A stretch of DNA of 5,375 nucleotides from DATEVL01 sp035471625. Lineage in GTDB: Bacteria > Chloroflexota > Anaerolineae > Anaerolineales > E44-bin32. This document shows positions 1 through 5,148 of the stretch, one piece after another. Numbering within the stretch: the stretch's first letter is position 1; each line of letters starts with the position of its first letter. Under the pieces are notes generated by a model. That model was given only the letters and a program-made list of their open reading frames with translations, searched no databases and was not told the DNA's origin. A program made the translations under genes and the position numbers. The stretch lies in assembly GCA_035471625.1 (NCBI GenBank), contig DATIPT010000060.1:1-5375 (forward strand), given 5' to 3'.

Positions 1-504
1 ATGTCGAGTGTTCGGGAGCTAAGGAAGCGGGTCAGGATGACGCAAGCGGAACTCGCGACAGCGTCGGGGACGTCGCAACCGGCGATCGCCGCCTACGAGT
101 CGGGGCGCAAGAGTCCCACCCTGCGTACGCTCACCCGCATCGCCGGCGCCCTCGGTCTCGAGTTGAGCGTCAGGTTTGTACCGCGGCTGACGCGGGAAGA
201 CCGACGGAGCCTCGCACTGCATCGTGCCATCGCCGCCAACCTGGAGGCGGACCCCGCCCAGGTGCTCGACAAAGCGAGGACCAACCTGGAGGTGATGCGC
301 AGCCGACATGAGCACGCTGGTGCCCTGCTCGATGACTGGAAGGCCATTCTCGCGCGGTCAGTCGATGAGATCGTGGAAGTCCTCCTCGACCCGGGGATCC
401 ATGCTCGGGAGCTTCGTCACGTGACGCCGTTCGCCGGCGTGCTATCTCCGAGCGAGAGGGCCTCGGTGTATGCGGAGTTCCGGGCCACGGAGGCAGGTCG
501 ATGA
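1..504 (+). CDS. XRE-family helix-turn-helix protein, probable antitoxin
   Basis: A 167-residue DNA-binding protein, probably the antitoxin and autorepressor of the pair it forms with the next gene. Residues about 4-57 are a Cro/C1-type HTH: TQAELATASG is the first helix of the motif, and TSQPAIAAYESGRKSP is the turn plus recognition helix with the typical YESGRKSP end. Residues about 65-167 form a longer helical C-terminal region ending in ARELRHVTPFAGVLSPSER. Such an ending is familiar from actinobacterial HTH proteins encoded beside nucleotidyltransferase-like genes and would be the natural toxin-binding part (inference). The stop overlaps the start of the next gene in an ATGA, so translation is coupled. 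The ATG lies at the first base of the window, so its ribosome binding site, its promoter and any longer start are not visible. The HTH begins right after it, which supports this start. Autoregulation is expected for the family but its operator would lie outside the window. Confidence 0.85.
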   Translation: MSSVRELRKRVRMTQAELATASGTSQPAIAAYESGRKSPTLRTLTRIAGALGLELSVRFVPRLTREDRRSLALHRAIAANLEADPAQVLDKARTNLEVMRSRHEHAGALLDDWKAILARSVDEIVEVLLDPGIHARELRHVTPFAGVLSPSERASVYAEFRATEAGR

Positions 505-1028
505 ACCGCGAGGAGTTCGATCATGCGATACGCGCCGCCGGGAGCATTCTCGATGTCGACGAGATCCTTGTCATCGGCAGCCAGGCGGTTCATGGGTCGA
601 TTGAGGGCCAGGTGCCGGAGGCGGCCCTGCGTTCGGTCGAAATCGACGTTGTGGCCCTGGATGACGACGACGGCTCCCAGGCCGATCTGATCGACGGCTC
701 GATCGGGGAAGCCTCGATGTTCCACCAGTCATTTGGGTTCTACGTGCAGGGTGTAGTGGCCGAGACAGCAGTCCTCCCCGACGGCTGGCGGGAGCGCCTC
801 ATCCAATATCAGTCACCGGCGACCGGTGGAGTGGTGGCATGGTGTCTCGAGCTGCACGATCTGTGGGTTTCGAAGGCGATCGCCGGTCGACCGAAGGACC
901 GGGAGTTCTGTCGAGCATTGCTCGACGCGGGATACGTCGAACGCGTCACACTCACCGCCAGGCTGTCGGCCGTCGCCGCTCTCGACACGGCGATCGCCCG
1001 GTCTGTCGAGGACATGATCCGCCCCTGA
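501..1028 (+). CDS. Nucleotidyltransferase-fold protein (DUF6036/AbiEii-like), probable toxin
   Basis: A 175-residue protein with the outline of a minimal nucleotidyltransferase. ILVIGSQAVHGS (residues 22-33) matches the glycine-serine strand-turn of the fold. VEIDVV (46-51) supplies the acidic metal-binding pair as E47-x-D49 in place of the usual DxD. The C-terminal LELHDLWVSKAIAGRPKD (116-133) resembles the conserved D...K...GRxKD helix of AbiEii/DUF6036 proteins, with K125, R130, K132 and D133. In related toxin-antitoxin systems (AbiE, MenAT) such enzymes act on tRNA or other substrates in the cytoplasm and are held in check by the partner gene. That this one is a toxin is inferred from the 4-nt ATGA overlap with the upstream HTH gene. 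The Glu-for-Asp change may mean altered metal use or a pseudoenzyme. Alternative: a housekeeping nucleotidyltransferase-like protein with its own regulator. Confidence 0.75.
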   Translation: MNREEFDHAIRAAGSILDVDEILVIGSQAVHGSIEGQVPEAALRSVEIDVVALDDDDGSQADLIDGSIGEASMFHQSFGFYVQGVVAETAVLPDGWRERLIQYQSPATGGVVAWCLELHDLWVSKAIAGRPKDREFCRALLDAGYVERVTLTARLSAVAALDTAIARSVEDMIRP

Positions 1029-1031
1029 CCT

Positions 1032-1062
1032 GGTCCTTGCCGGGGTCCGTCTGGGGTCCGTC
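1032..1062 (+). repeat. Tandem GGTCC-type direct repeats
   Basis: The 10-mer GGGGTCCGTC occurs twice, at 1042-1051 and 1053-1062, separated by a single T, giving an 11-bp period close to one helical turn. A weaker third copy (TGGTCCTTG, from 1031) precedes them, so GGTCC cores begin at 1032, 1044 and 1055. The array lies just after the nucleotidyltransferase stop and about 90 bp upstream of the cyclase. It could be an operator array on one face of the helix or a small chance duplication. Confidence 0.5.
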
Positions 1063-1096
1063 ATGCCATCGCCGTCTCCACCGGGGTGGCCGTCGG

Positions 1097-1114
1097 CTGC
1101 CGAAGCGCCGGCAG
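1097..1114 (+). terminator. Inverted repeat: weak terminator of the HTH/nucleotidyltransferase unit, or operator
   Basis: CTGCCG (1097-1102) and CGGCAG (1109-1114) are perfect complements around a 6-nt loop, and a G-U pair can extend the stem. There is no U-tract, so intrinsic termination would be weak. The repeat sits directly before the probable -35 region of the cyclase gene, so an operator role is equally possible. A second, smaller inverted repeat (CCACC/GGTGG, 1078-1089) lies just upstream. Confidence 0.3.
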
Positions 1115-1117
1115 TGC

Positions 1118-1148
1118 GTGACCCGCACGATGGGCCGGAACGTAGAAT
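1118..1148 (+). promoter_or_regulatory. Probable promoter of the cyclase gene, leaderless
   Basis: TAGAAT at 1143-1148 is a good -10 hexamer in a GC-rich background. Its expected start point, about seven bases downstream, coincides with the A of the cyclase ATG at 1155. A partial -35 (GTGACC, 1118-1123) stands 19 bp upstream, slightly far. There is no clear Shine-Dalgarno before the ATG, which fits a leaderless mRNA, common in actinobacteria. Confidence 0.4.
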
Positions 1149-1154
1149 GCCCCG

Positions 1155-2510
1155 ATGGAGCCCGCCCTCGTCGTCCTTGGCCTGCTTATCGCTGCGGCCG
1201 CGGCCGGTGCCGGCTGGTTCGGAGGCCGGCGGCGCTCGCAATCGTCTCCCAAGGCCGAGGCCCCGGCTTCAGAGCTCCAGCGGCTCGAGGAGTACGGTTT
1301 CTACCCCTTCACCACCGACGAGGCAGGCCACGTCCACTTCGACCCGGACGCCTTCGACACCGCGGTTCAGCACTTCCTCGGCCAGCGAAACCACCGGGCT
1401 GCGGGGGAGCTCATCGTCATCGGGGAGCAGAACCTCGTCAGGGAAACCTTCCCCACCGACCGGCTCGGTCGCTACAAGGCTCTCTACGCCCTATATGACG
1501 GTGATGCCGTCGTGCACGACAACGACGAGTTTCTGGAGAACTACCGGCGGATCGTCAACCAGATCGGGCGCTCGTTCCCCAACACTGGCATCGAGATCCT
1601 CCTGCACAACCTCGTCAACCCATCGCGCTCTCTCGTGGCCATCGAGAATGCGGCTGTCACCGGGCGCTCGATCGGCTCCGGCGCGACAAACCTGGTCCTC
1701 GACCTCAAGACCCGCCGCCAGCGCGGCGAGGACAAGGTGAACTACGAGCTGAACATCGGCTCCCGTCAGTTCAAGTGCACGACGATGCCGATCTTCCGTC
1801 AGGACTACGGACTCGTGGGAGCGATCTGCATCAACATCGACACCCGCTTCATGCGCGAATACGTCATGCAGAGCGAAGAGAGGCTGACCGCATTCTTCGA
1901 CAATCTTCTGCGGACCGACTTCGAGCTGGGTGAGAACATCCTCTCTCGGGACGAGTACACCAACGCCCTCAACGGGAAGCGGCACTTCCTCGACGAGGCG
2001 ATCAGGACGGGTGGCGGCGCCCAAGGGAGACGGCTGGCGGCGATCTTCTTCTCCGACATCGTCGGGTTCACGACACTGATGGGTGCCGACGAGGCGGAGA
2101 CCCTTCGGATCGTCTCCACCAACGAACAGATCCACCGAACGGCGCTGGGACAGCACCGGGGCCATCTCATCCAGGAGCTTGGCGACGGGATGCTCGTCTG
2201 GTTCGACAGCGCATCGAACGCCGTTGCCGCGGCGCGAGATGTCCAGCGCGCCGTCTCGGAAGACGGCCGGTACCAGATTCGGGTCGGAATCCACCTCGGC
2301 GAGGTCAACCGGGACGGAGGAAAAGTCCTGGGTGACGGCGTGAACATCGCCGCCCGTATCCAGGCCGAGATGGGGCCTGGCGAGATCGGCATCTCGAGCG
2401 TCGTGTTCGACAACGTCCGGAACAAGGAGGGCGTCTCGGCGACGCTCCTCGGCGAACGGATGCTGAAGGGCGTGACCGATCCGGTCGTTCTGTACTCGGT
2501 AGACGTGTAG
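1155..2510 (+). CDS. Membrane-anchored class III nucleotidyl cyclase with YheO-like PAS region
   Basis: A 451-residue signalling enzyme expected to cyclise a nucleoside triphosphate. Residues 4-22 are one hydrophobic segment followed by GGRRR, so the rest should be cytoplasmic. Residues about 45-120 are not recognised. Residues about 127-230 resemble the YheO-like PAS domain: HNLVNP (151-156), VAIENAAVTGR (161-171) and a final INIDT (226-230). A linker leads to the class III catalytic domain (about 294-451). The metal-binding aspartates are D301 in FSDIVGFT and D344 in ELGDG; the transition-state pair is N397 and R401 in GVNIAAR. The usual purine-selecting Lys and Asp are Q340 and K390 here. 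The enzyme is therefore probably active, but its substrate (ATP, GTP or other) is open. It would work as a homodimer, as such single-domain cyclases do. It seems to be transcribed alone from the TAGAAT promoter. Its ligand is unknown. Confidence 0.9.
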   Translation: MEPALVVLGLLIAAAAAGAGWFGGRRRSQSSPKAEAPASELQRLEEYGFYPFTTDEAGHVHFDPDAFDTAVQHFLGQRNHRAAGELIVIGEQNLVRETFPTDRLGRYKALYALYDGDAVVHDNDEFLENYRRIVNQIGRSFPNTGIEILLHNLVNPSRSLVAIENAAVTGRSIGSGATNLVLDLKTRRQRGEDKVNYELNIGSRQFKCTTMPIFRQDYGLVGAICINIDTRFMREYVMQSEERLTAFFDNLLRTDFELGENILSRDEYTNALNGKRHFLDEAIRTGGGAQGRRLAAIFFSDIVGFTTLMGADEAETLRIVSTNEQIHRTALGQHRGHLIQELGDGMLVWFDSASNAVAAARDVQRAVSEDGRYQIRVGIHLGEVNRDGGKVLGDGVNIAARIQAEMGPGEIGISSVVFDNVRNKEGVSATLLGERMLKGVTDPVVLYSVDV

Positions 2511-3087
2511 CGGACGGCGTCGCCTACGGCGGGCAAACGATCCCGGGAGGCTTCCGGCATGGCAGGCCTGTTGCCGTCGAGTCGCTTCGACCTGTCGATC
2601 GCACGGGGGCTGACTTCGAGGGCGTCGCAGGCATTGGTTCCTCCTGGCCGAGCGACAGATCATCTCGACGTTCGGTAGCCGCCGGCGCCCGGTACGCTGC
2701 ATTCGCGACCGTCAGTCGCCCTTCACTTCTCGCAGTGGTGAATCGCTGTTTCCGAGCGTGCTGCCTGTTCCCTCGATGAGTGATCGCCACCCGGCTCGTC
2801 GCCTCCAGGCGTGCCCCCATCGAAGGAGGCCGCCGTGGAGCCAGAGACCTGCAGTGTTCCGATCGCCTGTGGGCGTCCGTTGTCACCCGCCCGGATCCGG
2901 CTCGATCTGCATGCCGGACCTGGCTACGGGGCCGCCTCAGGCGAGCGGGGAATCCGGAGGGTGCTCGAGAAACGGGATGCTCGAGCGACGCGGGGTTTCG
3001 AAGCCCACCATCTGTCGGGCGCAACGACCGGCATGGACCAGCCTGGAACCGGCACCGGGGAAACCGACGAGGGACCAGGAGTGTGCC
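2511..3087. other. 577-nt region without a convincing gene
   Basis: No long frame here shows the third-position G/C preference of the neighbouring genes, and no RNA gene was recognised. Items seen: a 6-bp hairpin with a GGC loop at 2543-2557 after the cyclase, without a U-tract; a 39-codon plus-strand ORF at 2559-2678 with GGGAGG 8 nt before its ATG; a 36-codon minus-strand ORF at 2524-2634 with a perfect AGGAGG 5 nt before its ATG; a weak possible promoter (TTCGGT 2671-2676, TACGCT 2693-2698); a direct repeat TGCTCGAG at 2962-2969 and 2978-2985; and a near-palindrome GGGTTTCGAAGCCC at 2993-3006. The two short ORFs overlap on opposite strands, so at most one is likely real. The region may be a regulatory leader or the remains of a lost gene. 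Confidence 0.5.
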
Positions 3088-3101
3088 ATGTCCTGGGATG
3101 A
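2835..3101 (+). CDS. Candidate small protein upstream of and overlapping the helical-domain gene
   Basis: An 88-codon ORF starting with GTG, preceded by a full AAGGAGG (2823-2829) at 5-nt spacing, one of the strongest ribosome binding sites in the window. It ends at a TGA inside the next gene, overlapping its start by 14 nt, so the two could be translationally coupled. Against it, third codon positions are only about two-thirds G/C by hand count, lower than in the neighbours, and no domain is recognised. The middle part, around RIRLDLHAGPGYG and GIRRVLEKRDAR, is charged; the end is Gly/Thr-rich. It may be a real small gene, a leader ORF controlling the gene after it, or chance. Confidence 0.3.
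   Translation: MEPETCSVPIACGRPLSPARIRLDLHAGPGYGAASGERGIRRVLEKRDARATRGFEAHHLSGATTGMDQPGTGTGETDEGPGVCHVLG
3077..3081 (+). promoter_or_regulatory. Shine-Dalgarno that fixes the start at 3088
   Basis: AGGAG stands 6 nt before the ATG at 3088. Earlier in-frame starts (2758, 2776) have no such site, and the residues they would add are Pro/Arg/Ser/Cys-rich without any domain. The shorter start is therefore preferred. Confidence 0.65.
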
Positions 3102-4191
3102 CCGGGCCGAGGCCTCCCGCCATCCGTCGGTACCGGCGCAGGCCACCCTGCCGGCTCCCCGTTTCGATCACCTTCGAGCGCTCACCGGCCGGGCAGGACT
3201 GTGGGAGCGCGCCCGTGTGTCGACGGGTCCGGTCGAGTACGGCCTTCGTACGGACGACAACGCTCGGGCCCTGGTGGTCGTATCGCGGCAGGCGGCGTCG
3301 TCGGGTGGTCTGGCCGACCTCGCTGCAACCTACCTCGGGTTCGTTCTCGAGGCGCGTACCGAAACGGGGGAGTTCCGCAGCCGCCGGTCGGCCGACGGCA
3401 CATGGGAAGACGGGGTCGGGAGCGACGACAGTCACGGCCGGGCCTGGTGGGCGCTCGGGTCTGCTGCGCACTCGGCGCCGTCCGAGTGGATGCGTCGCGC
3501 CGGATACGACGCCTTCTCGACGTGTACATCGTTCGAATCGACGCGCCTGCGTGCCAATGCCTACGCCTCTTTGGGTGCTGTTGAGATGCTGACGGCCGAC
3601 CCCGAGCACGCGGCCGCCCGCGACCTGCTCGAGCGCGCGTCCGGTGTGATCGCCGACGCCACCAGGACCACAATCCCCTGGCCCGAAGATCGGATCACCT
3701 ACGACAACGCTCGGCTCCCCGACGCCCTGATGGCGGCCGGTGCCGCTCTCGGTGACCGGCGGCTGGTAGCCAACGGACTGAGGCTTCTCGAGTGGCTGGT
3801 CGATGTGGAGACCAGCGGCAACCACTTCAGCTTCGCTCCGGTCGCCGGTTGGTCGATCGGCGAGTCACGGCCAGGGTTCGTCCAGGCACCCATCGAAGCC
3901 TGGGCGATGGCCGATGCCTGCCACCGTGCCTGGGTCATCACCGATGACGCCGTGTGGCGGGTACGAGCCTGCCGGGCGGCGAGGTGGCTCTTCGGCCTGA
4001 ACGACACCGGAATGGCGCTGTACGACCCGGATACCGGCGCCACCTGCGACGCCCTTGGCCCCGTGACAGTCGACGAGGGCCGGGGCGGTGAGTCGACCCT
4101 CGCCGGAATTGCGTCGCTTCAGATTGCCGCTGCGTGCAACCCGGCTCCGAGTCGCGGCGTCTCTCCCGGACCCCGCCGCGGCTTGCCGTGA
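3088..4191 (+). CDS. TDDNAR-type helical domain protein, carbohydrate-related (GT4-associated family)
   Basis: A 367-residue, soluble, all-helical-looking protein. It matches the domain often found C-terminal to GT4 glycosyltransferases or encoded near them, probably an alpha/alpha toroid like those of six-hairpin glycosidases (fold inferred). Diagnostic blocks in order: YGLRTDDNARAL (51-62), WEDGVGSDDSHGRAWWALG (106-124), WPEDRITYDNARLPDAL (198-214), FVQAPIEAWAMADAC (264-278), LFGLNDTG (301-308), LYDPDTGATCDAL (311-323) and GGESTLAGIASL (333-344). The repeated acidic pairs and His116 could line an active site, but no reaction is established. The copy covers the whole domain and lacks any glycosyltransferase part; database entries calling such proteins glycosyltransferases would mislead. 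No signal peptide is seen. The expected GT4 or GH130 partners are not in this window, and a strong hairpin follows the stop. Confidence 0.7.
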   Translation: MSWDDRAEASRHPSVPAQATLPAPRFDHLRALTGRAGLWERARVSTGPVEYGLRTDDNARALVVVSRQAASSGGLADLAATYLGFVLEARTETGEFRSRRSADGTWEDGVGSDDSHGRAWWALGSAAHSAPSEWMRRAGYDAFSTCTSFESTRLRANAYASLGAVEMLTADPEHAAARDLLERASGVIADATRTTIPWPEDRITYDNARLPDALMAAGAALGDRRLVANGLRLLEWLVDVETSGNHFSFAPVAGWSIGESRPGFVQAPIEAWAMADACHRAWVITDDAVWRVRACRAARWLFGLNDTGMALYDPDTGATCDALGPVTVDEGRGGESTLAGIASLQIAAACNPAPSRGVSPGPRRGLP

Positions 4192-4194
4192 GCC

Positions 4195-4231
4195 CGCGAC
4201 GCAGGCGCCACCGCGCGCTGCGCCCGTCGCG
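4195..4231 (+). terminator. Long GC hairpin after the helical-domain gene
   Basis: CGCGACG (4195-4201) pairs with CGTCGCG (4225-4231). After a two-base bulge (CA), GGCGC (4204-4208) pairs with GCGCC (4220-4224), giving a 12-bp stem with an 11-nt loop. It starts 3 nt after the stop. No U-tract follows on the plus strand, so it would be a U-less, actinobacterial-style terminator or an RNA-stabilising end. It could also act on minus-strand transcripts. Confidence 0.5.
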
Positions 4232-4253
4232 AGATGAAAAGACGTGAACCATT

Positions 4254-4316
4254 CCCGCCTTCGACCTGGCCGGCGGGCGGTGCTTCCGCGATAGACGCGG
4301 CCGTCCGAGCGACGGC
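4254..4316 (-). terminator. Run of three hairpins after the Lys-rich small gene
   Basis: Three inverted repeats follow the minus-strand stop codon: GCCGTC/GACGGC (4300-4316, 6-bp stem, 5-nt loop, directly abutting the stop); CCGCG/CGCGG (4286-4300, 5-bp stem, ATAGA loop, sharing base 4300 with the first); and CCCGCC/GGCGGG (4254-4277, 6-bp stem, 12-nt loop). On the minus strand they are followed by an AT-richer stretch that includes CTTTTC (4236-4241). Together with the hairpin at 4195-4231 they form a barrier between convergent units. Confidence 0.5.
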
Positions 4317-4442
4317 TCAGCTGATCTTGGAGGACTTGGCTGCGGTGGCGTCCCGCTTGTCCTTCTTGGCGAGGCGCTTCTCTTTCAGGTTCTTCGCGGC
4401 CGGCTTCTTGGTGCCCTTGCCGCCCTTGTCCTTGCTTCCCAT
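4317..4442 (-). CDS. 41-aa Lys-rich basic small protein
   Basis: A tiny, very basic protein beginning MGSKDKGGKGTKKP, with a central helix-like NLKEKRLAKKDKRDA and the end AAKSSKIS. About a third of its residues are Lys or Arg, and there is no membrane segment or Cys. Similar short Lys-rich proteins with an LKEKR core are common unnamed proteins in actinobacteria; function unknown. The composition suggests binding to RNA, DNA or the ribosome (inference). Support for coding: GGAGG (4448-4452) lies 5 nt before the ATG, nearly every third codon position is G or C, and hairpins start right at the stop. It lies about 200 nt after the Cys-rich gene on the same strand and may have its own promoter or share theirs. 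Overlapping longer frames on both strands lack these signs. Confidence 0.75.
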   Translation of the reverse strand: MGSKDKGGKGTKKPAAKNLKEKRLAKKDKRDATAAKSSKIS

Positions 4443-4447
4443 GAGTG

Positions 4448-4452
4448 CCTCC
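4448..4452 (-). promoter_or_regulatory. Ribosome binding site of the Lys-rich small gene
   Basis: GGAGG on the minus strand, 5 nt before the ATG whose first base is at 4442. It is the main reason for choosing this short frame over the longer overlapping ones. Confidence 0.65.
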
Positions 4453-4502
4453 AGGCCGGCCGTCGGAGTGACAGCCGGTCCCATCCTGGCAGGGCCGGGA
4501 AG

Positions 4503-4580
4503 CTACACGACGGGCATGGAAGCGAAGGCGAGGCAGGCGGCTTGGTGATCGAGCGCCCACGTCGGAATGGCTTCGACCAT
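4503..4580 (-). CDS. Possible 25-aa micro-ORF or gene remnant
   Basis: An ATG-started ORF of 25 codons (MVEAIPTWALDHQAACLAFA then five more residues). The frame stays open upstream to 4610, just after a TGA at 4611-4613. By hand count, 30 of the 35 sense codons between 4610 and 4506 end in G or C, against 54-60% in the other two minus frames, which is a strong coding signature. However, the ATG has no clear ribosome binding site, and the stretch before it has no possible start codon. It may be a real micro-protein, the 3' part of a gene broken by a frameshift near the GAGAG at 4606-4610, or chance. No family is recognised. Confidence 0.25.
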   Translation of the reverse strand: MVEAIPTWALDHQAACLAFASMPVV

Positions 4581-4648
4581 GCAGCAGGCCGAGCTCTGGT
4601 AGTCCGACTCTCAAAGCCTCCGCCTACAGCCCTTCTCGGGGCTCGCAT

Positions 4649-4807
4649 TCAGTCGCCTTTGCGTTCCTCCAGCGGCGCCGTGTAGGTGTCGCACAGACAG
4701 GCGGGCACCCAGCATCCCTCCGGCTGGCGATGCTCGACCTCGGGGTGACCGCAGGTCAGGCACCGTCGCCTGGAACCGTCGCTTCGTCCGGGCCGTCTTC
4801 GGGTCAT
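4649..4807 (-). CDS. 52-aa Cys/His-rich zinc-ribbon-like small protein
   Basis: A small soluble protein with a basic N-terminus (residues 2-15 hold eight Arg) followed by a likely metal-binding knuckle. CLTCGH (C16, C19, H21) and H26 come first, then C32, C37 and C39 in GCWVPACLCDTY. The pattern C-x2-C-G-H-x4-H-x5-C-x4-C-x-C recurs in short unnamed actinobacterial proteins and would bind one zinc ion (inference from pattern). The Arg-rich head with a zinc knuckle suggests nucleic-acid contact, unproven. AGGAG (4816-4820) lies 8 nt before the ATG. The gene starts 19 nt after the stop of the preceding minus-strand gene, so the two are probably one operon. The coding frame is supported by the Cys pattern and by G/C-ending codons. 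Confidence 0.75.
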   Translation of the reverse strand: MTRRRPGRSDGSRRRCLTCGHPEVEHRQPEGCWVPACLCDTYTAPLEERKGD

Positions 4808-4815
4808 GGCCGCTG

Positions 4816-4820
4816 CTCCT
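4816..4820 (-). promoter_or_regulatory. Ribosome binding site of the Cys-rich small gene
   Basis: AGGAG on the minus strand within the 19-nt spacer between two small genes, 8 nt before the ATG at 4807. It supports separate translation from a shared mRNA. Confidence 0.6.
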
Positions 4821-4826
4821 GGTCGA

Positions 4827-5084
4827 TCAGTCCTCGCCGGTCTCGATGCCCAGCTGGGTGAAGATGCGCTGGCGCTCTGTCGCGAAGGCTGCCTCGCTCA
4901 AGAACCCTGCCGCGTGTCGCTCGCTCAAGAGCCGGAACTCCTCCATGAGACGAGCCTCGTCCTGGGGATCGGGGCCGCTCGGTTCCGCGGCGATCGTCTC
5001 TCGTCTGACCTGTTTGGCTTCCTGGCGTTGCTGGCGGCGCTGCTCCCGGGCGCGCTTGGCCATGCCCTCTCGTCCGCGCGCCAT
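4827..5084 (-). CDS. 85-aa basic coiled protein with SHOCT-like C-terminus
   Basis: The first third (residues 1-30) is strongly basic, MARGREGMAKRAREQRRQQR and on through QEAKQVRRE, and likely helical. After a Pro/Gly-containing hinge, EARLMEEFRLLSERHAAGFL and following residues (43-80) resemble a SHOCT-type short helical pair: Leu-rich first helix, a Gly at the turn (HAAG), then an acidic/aromatic second helix ending ERQRIFTQLGI. SHOCT-like tails usually mediate oligomerisation; the basic head may bind RNA or DNA (inference). Two starts compete: 5084 (weak AGGT 8 nt upstream) and an internal ATG at 5063 giving 78 residues with an AGAGGG very close to it. A frame extending to 5213 would overlap the RRM gene and adds no recognisable domain. 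It is probably co-transcribed with the Cys-rich gene 19 nt downstream; the RRM gene ends 71 nt upstream. Confidence 0.7.
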   Translation of the reverse strand: MARGREGMAKRAREQRRQQRQEAKQVRRETIAAEPSGPDPQDEARLMEEFRLLSERHAAGFLSEAAFATERQRIFTQLGIETGED

Positions 5085-5148
5085 CAGATGACCTGCGCGG
5101 AGAAGTCGGCGGCTGTGTCTGGGTGAATGCGAGGTTGCTGCACCAATG

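Noticed and set aside
1491..2702. A 403-codon minus-strand open frame
   Set aside because: It is antisense to the cyclase catalytic and PAS regions, which carry clear family motifs on the plus strand.
2962..3006. TGCTCGAG direct repeat and the near-palindrome GGGTTTCGAAGCCC
   Set aside because: Both are short and made of words common in GC-rich DNA (CTCGAG, TTCGAA), with no neighbouring promoter to give them a role.
2758..3087. N-terminal extension of the helical-domain protein
   Set aside because: The added 110 residues are Pro/Arg/Ser/Cys-rich with no domain and no ribosome binding site, whereas the ATG at 3088 has AGGAG at 6 nt.
2524..3825. A 433-codon minus-strand open frame
   Set aside because: It lies antisense to the helical-domain gene, is Arg/Pro/Gly-rich without any domain, and its length comes from the GC-rich codon structure of the opposite strand.
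4234..4548. Plus-strand ORF of 104 codons with a Phe/Leu-rich middle
   Set aside because: It is the mirror of the Lys-rich small gene (AAG codons read as CTT) and runs through the hairpin block.
4550..4648. Possible tRNA on the minus strand
   Set aside because: Some tRNA-like pieces (CCAGAGCTC) occur, but there is no GGTTCRANTCC T-loop, no acceptor-stem pairing and no CCA-compatible end.
4806..5126. Plus-strand ORF with a hydrophobic Leu/Ala-rich stretch resembling a membrane protein
   Set aside because: It is the antisense of the basic SHOCT-like and Cys-rich genes; the complement of charged helix codons often reads as Leu/Ala. No suitable ribosome binding site was seen.
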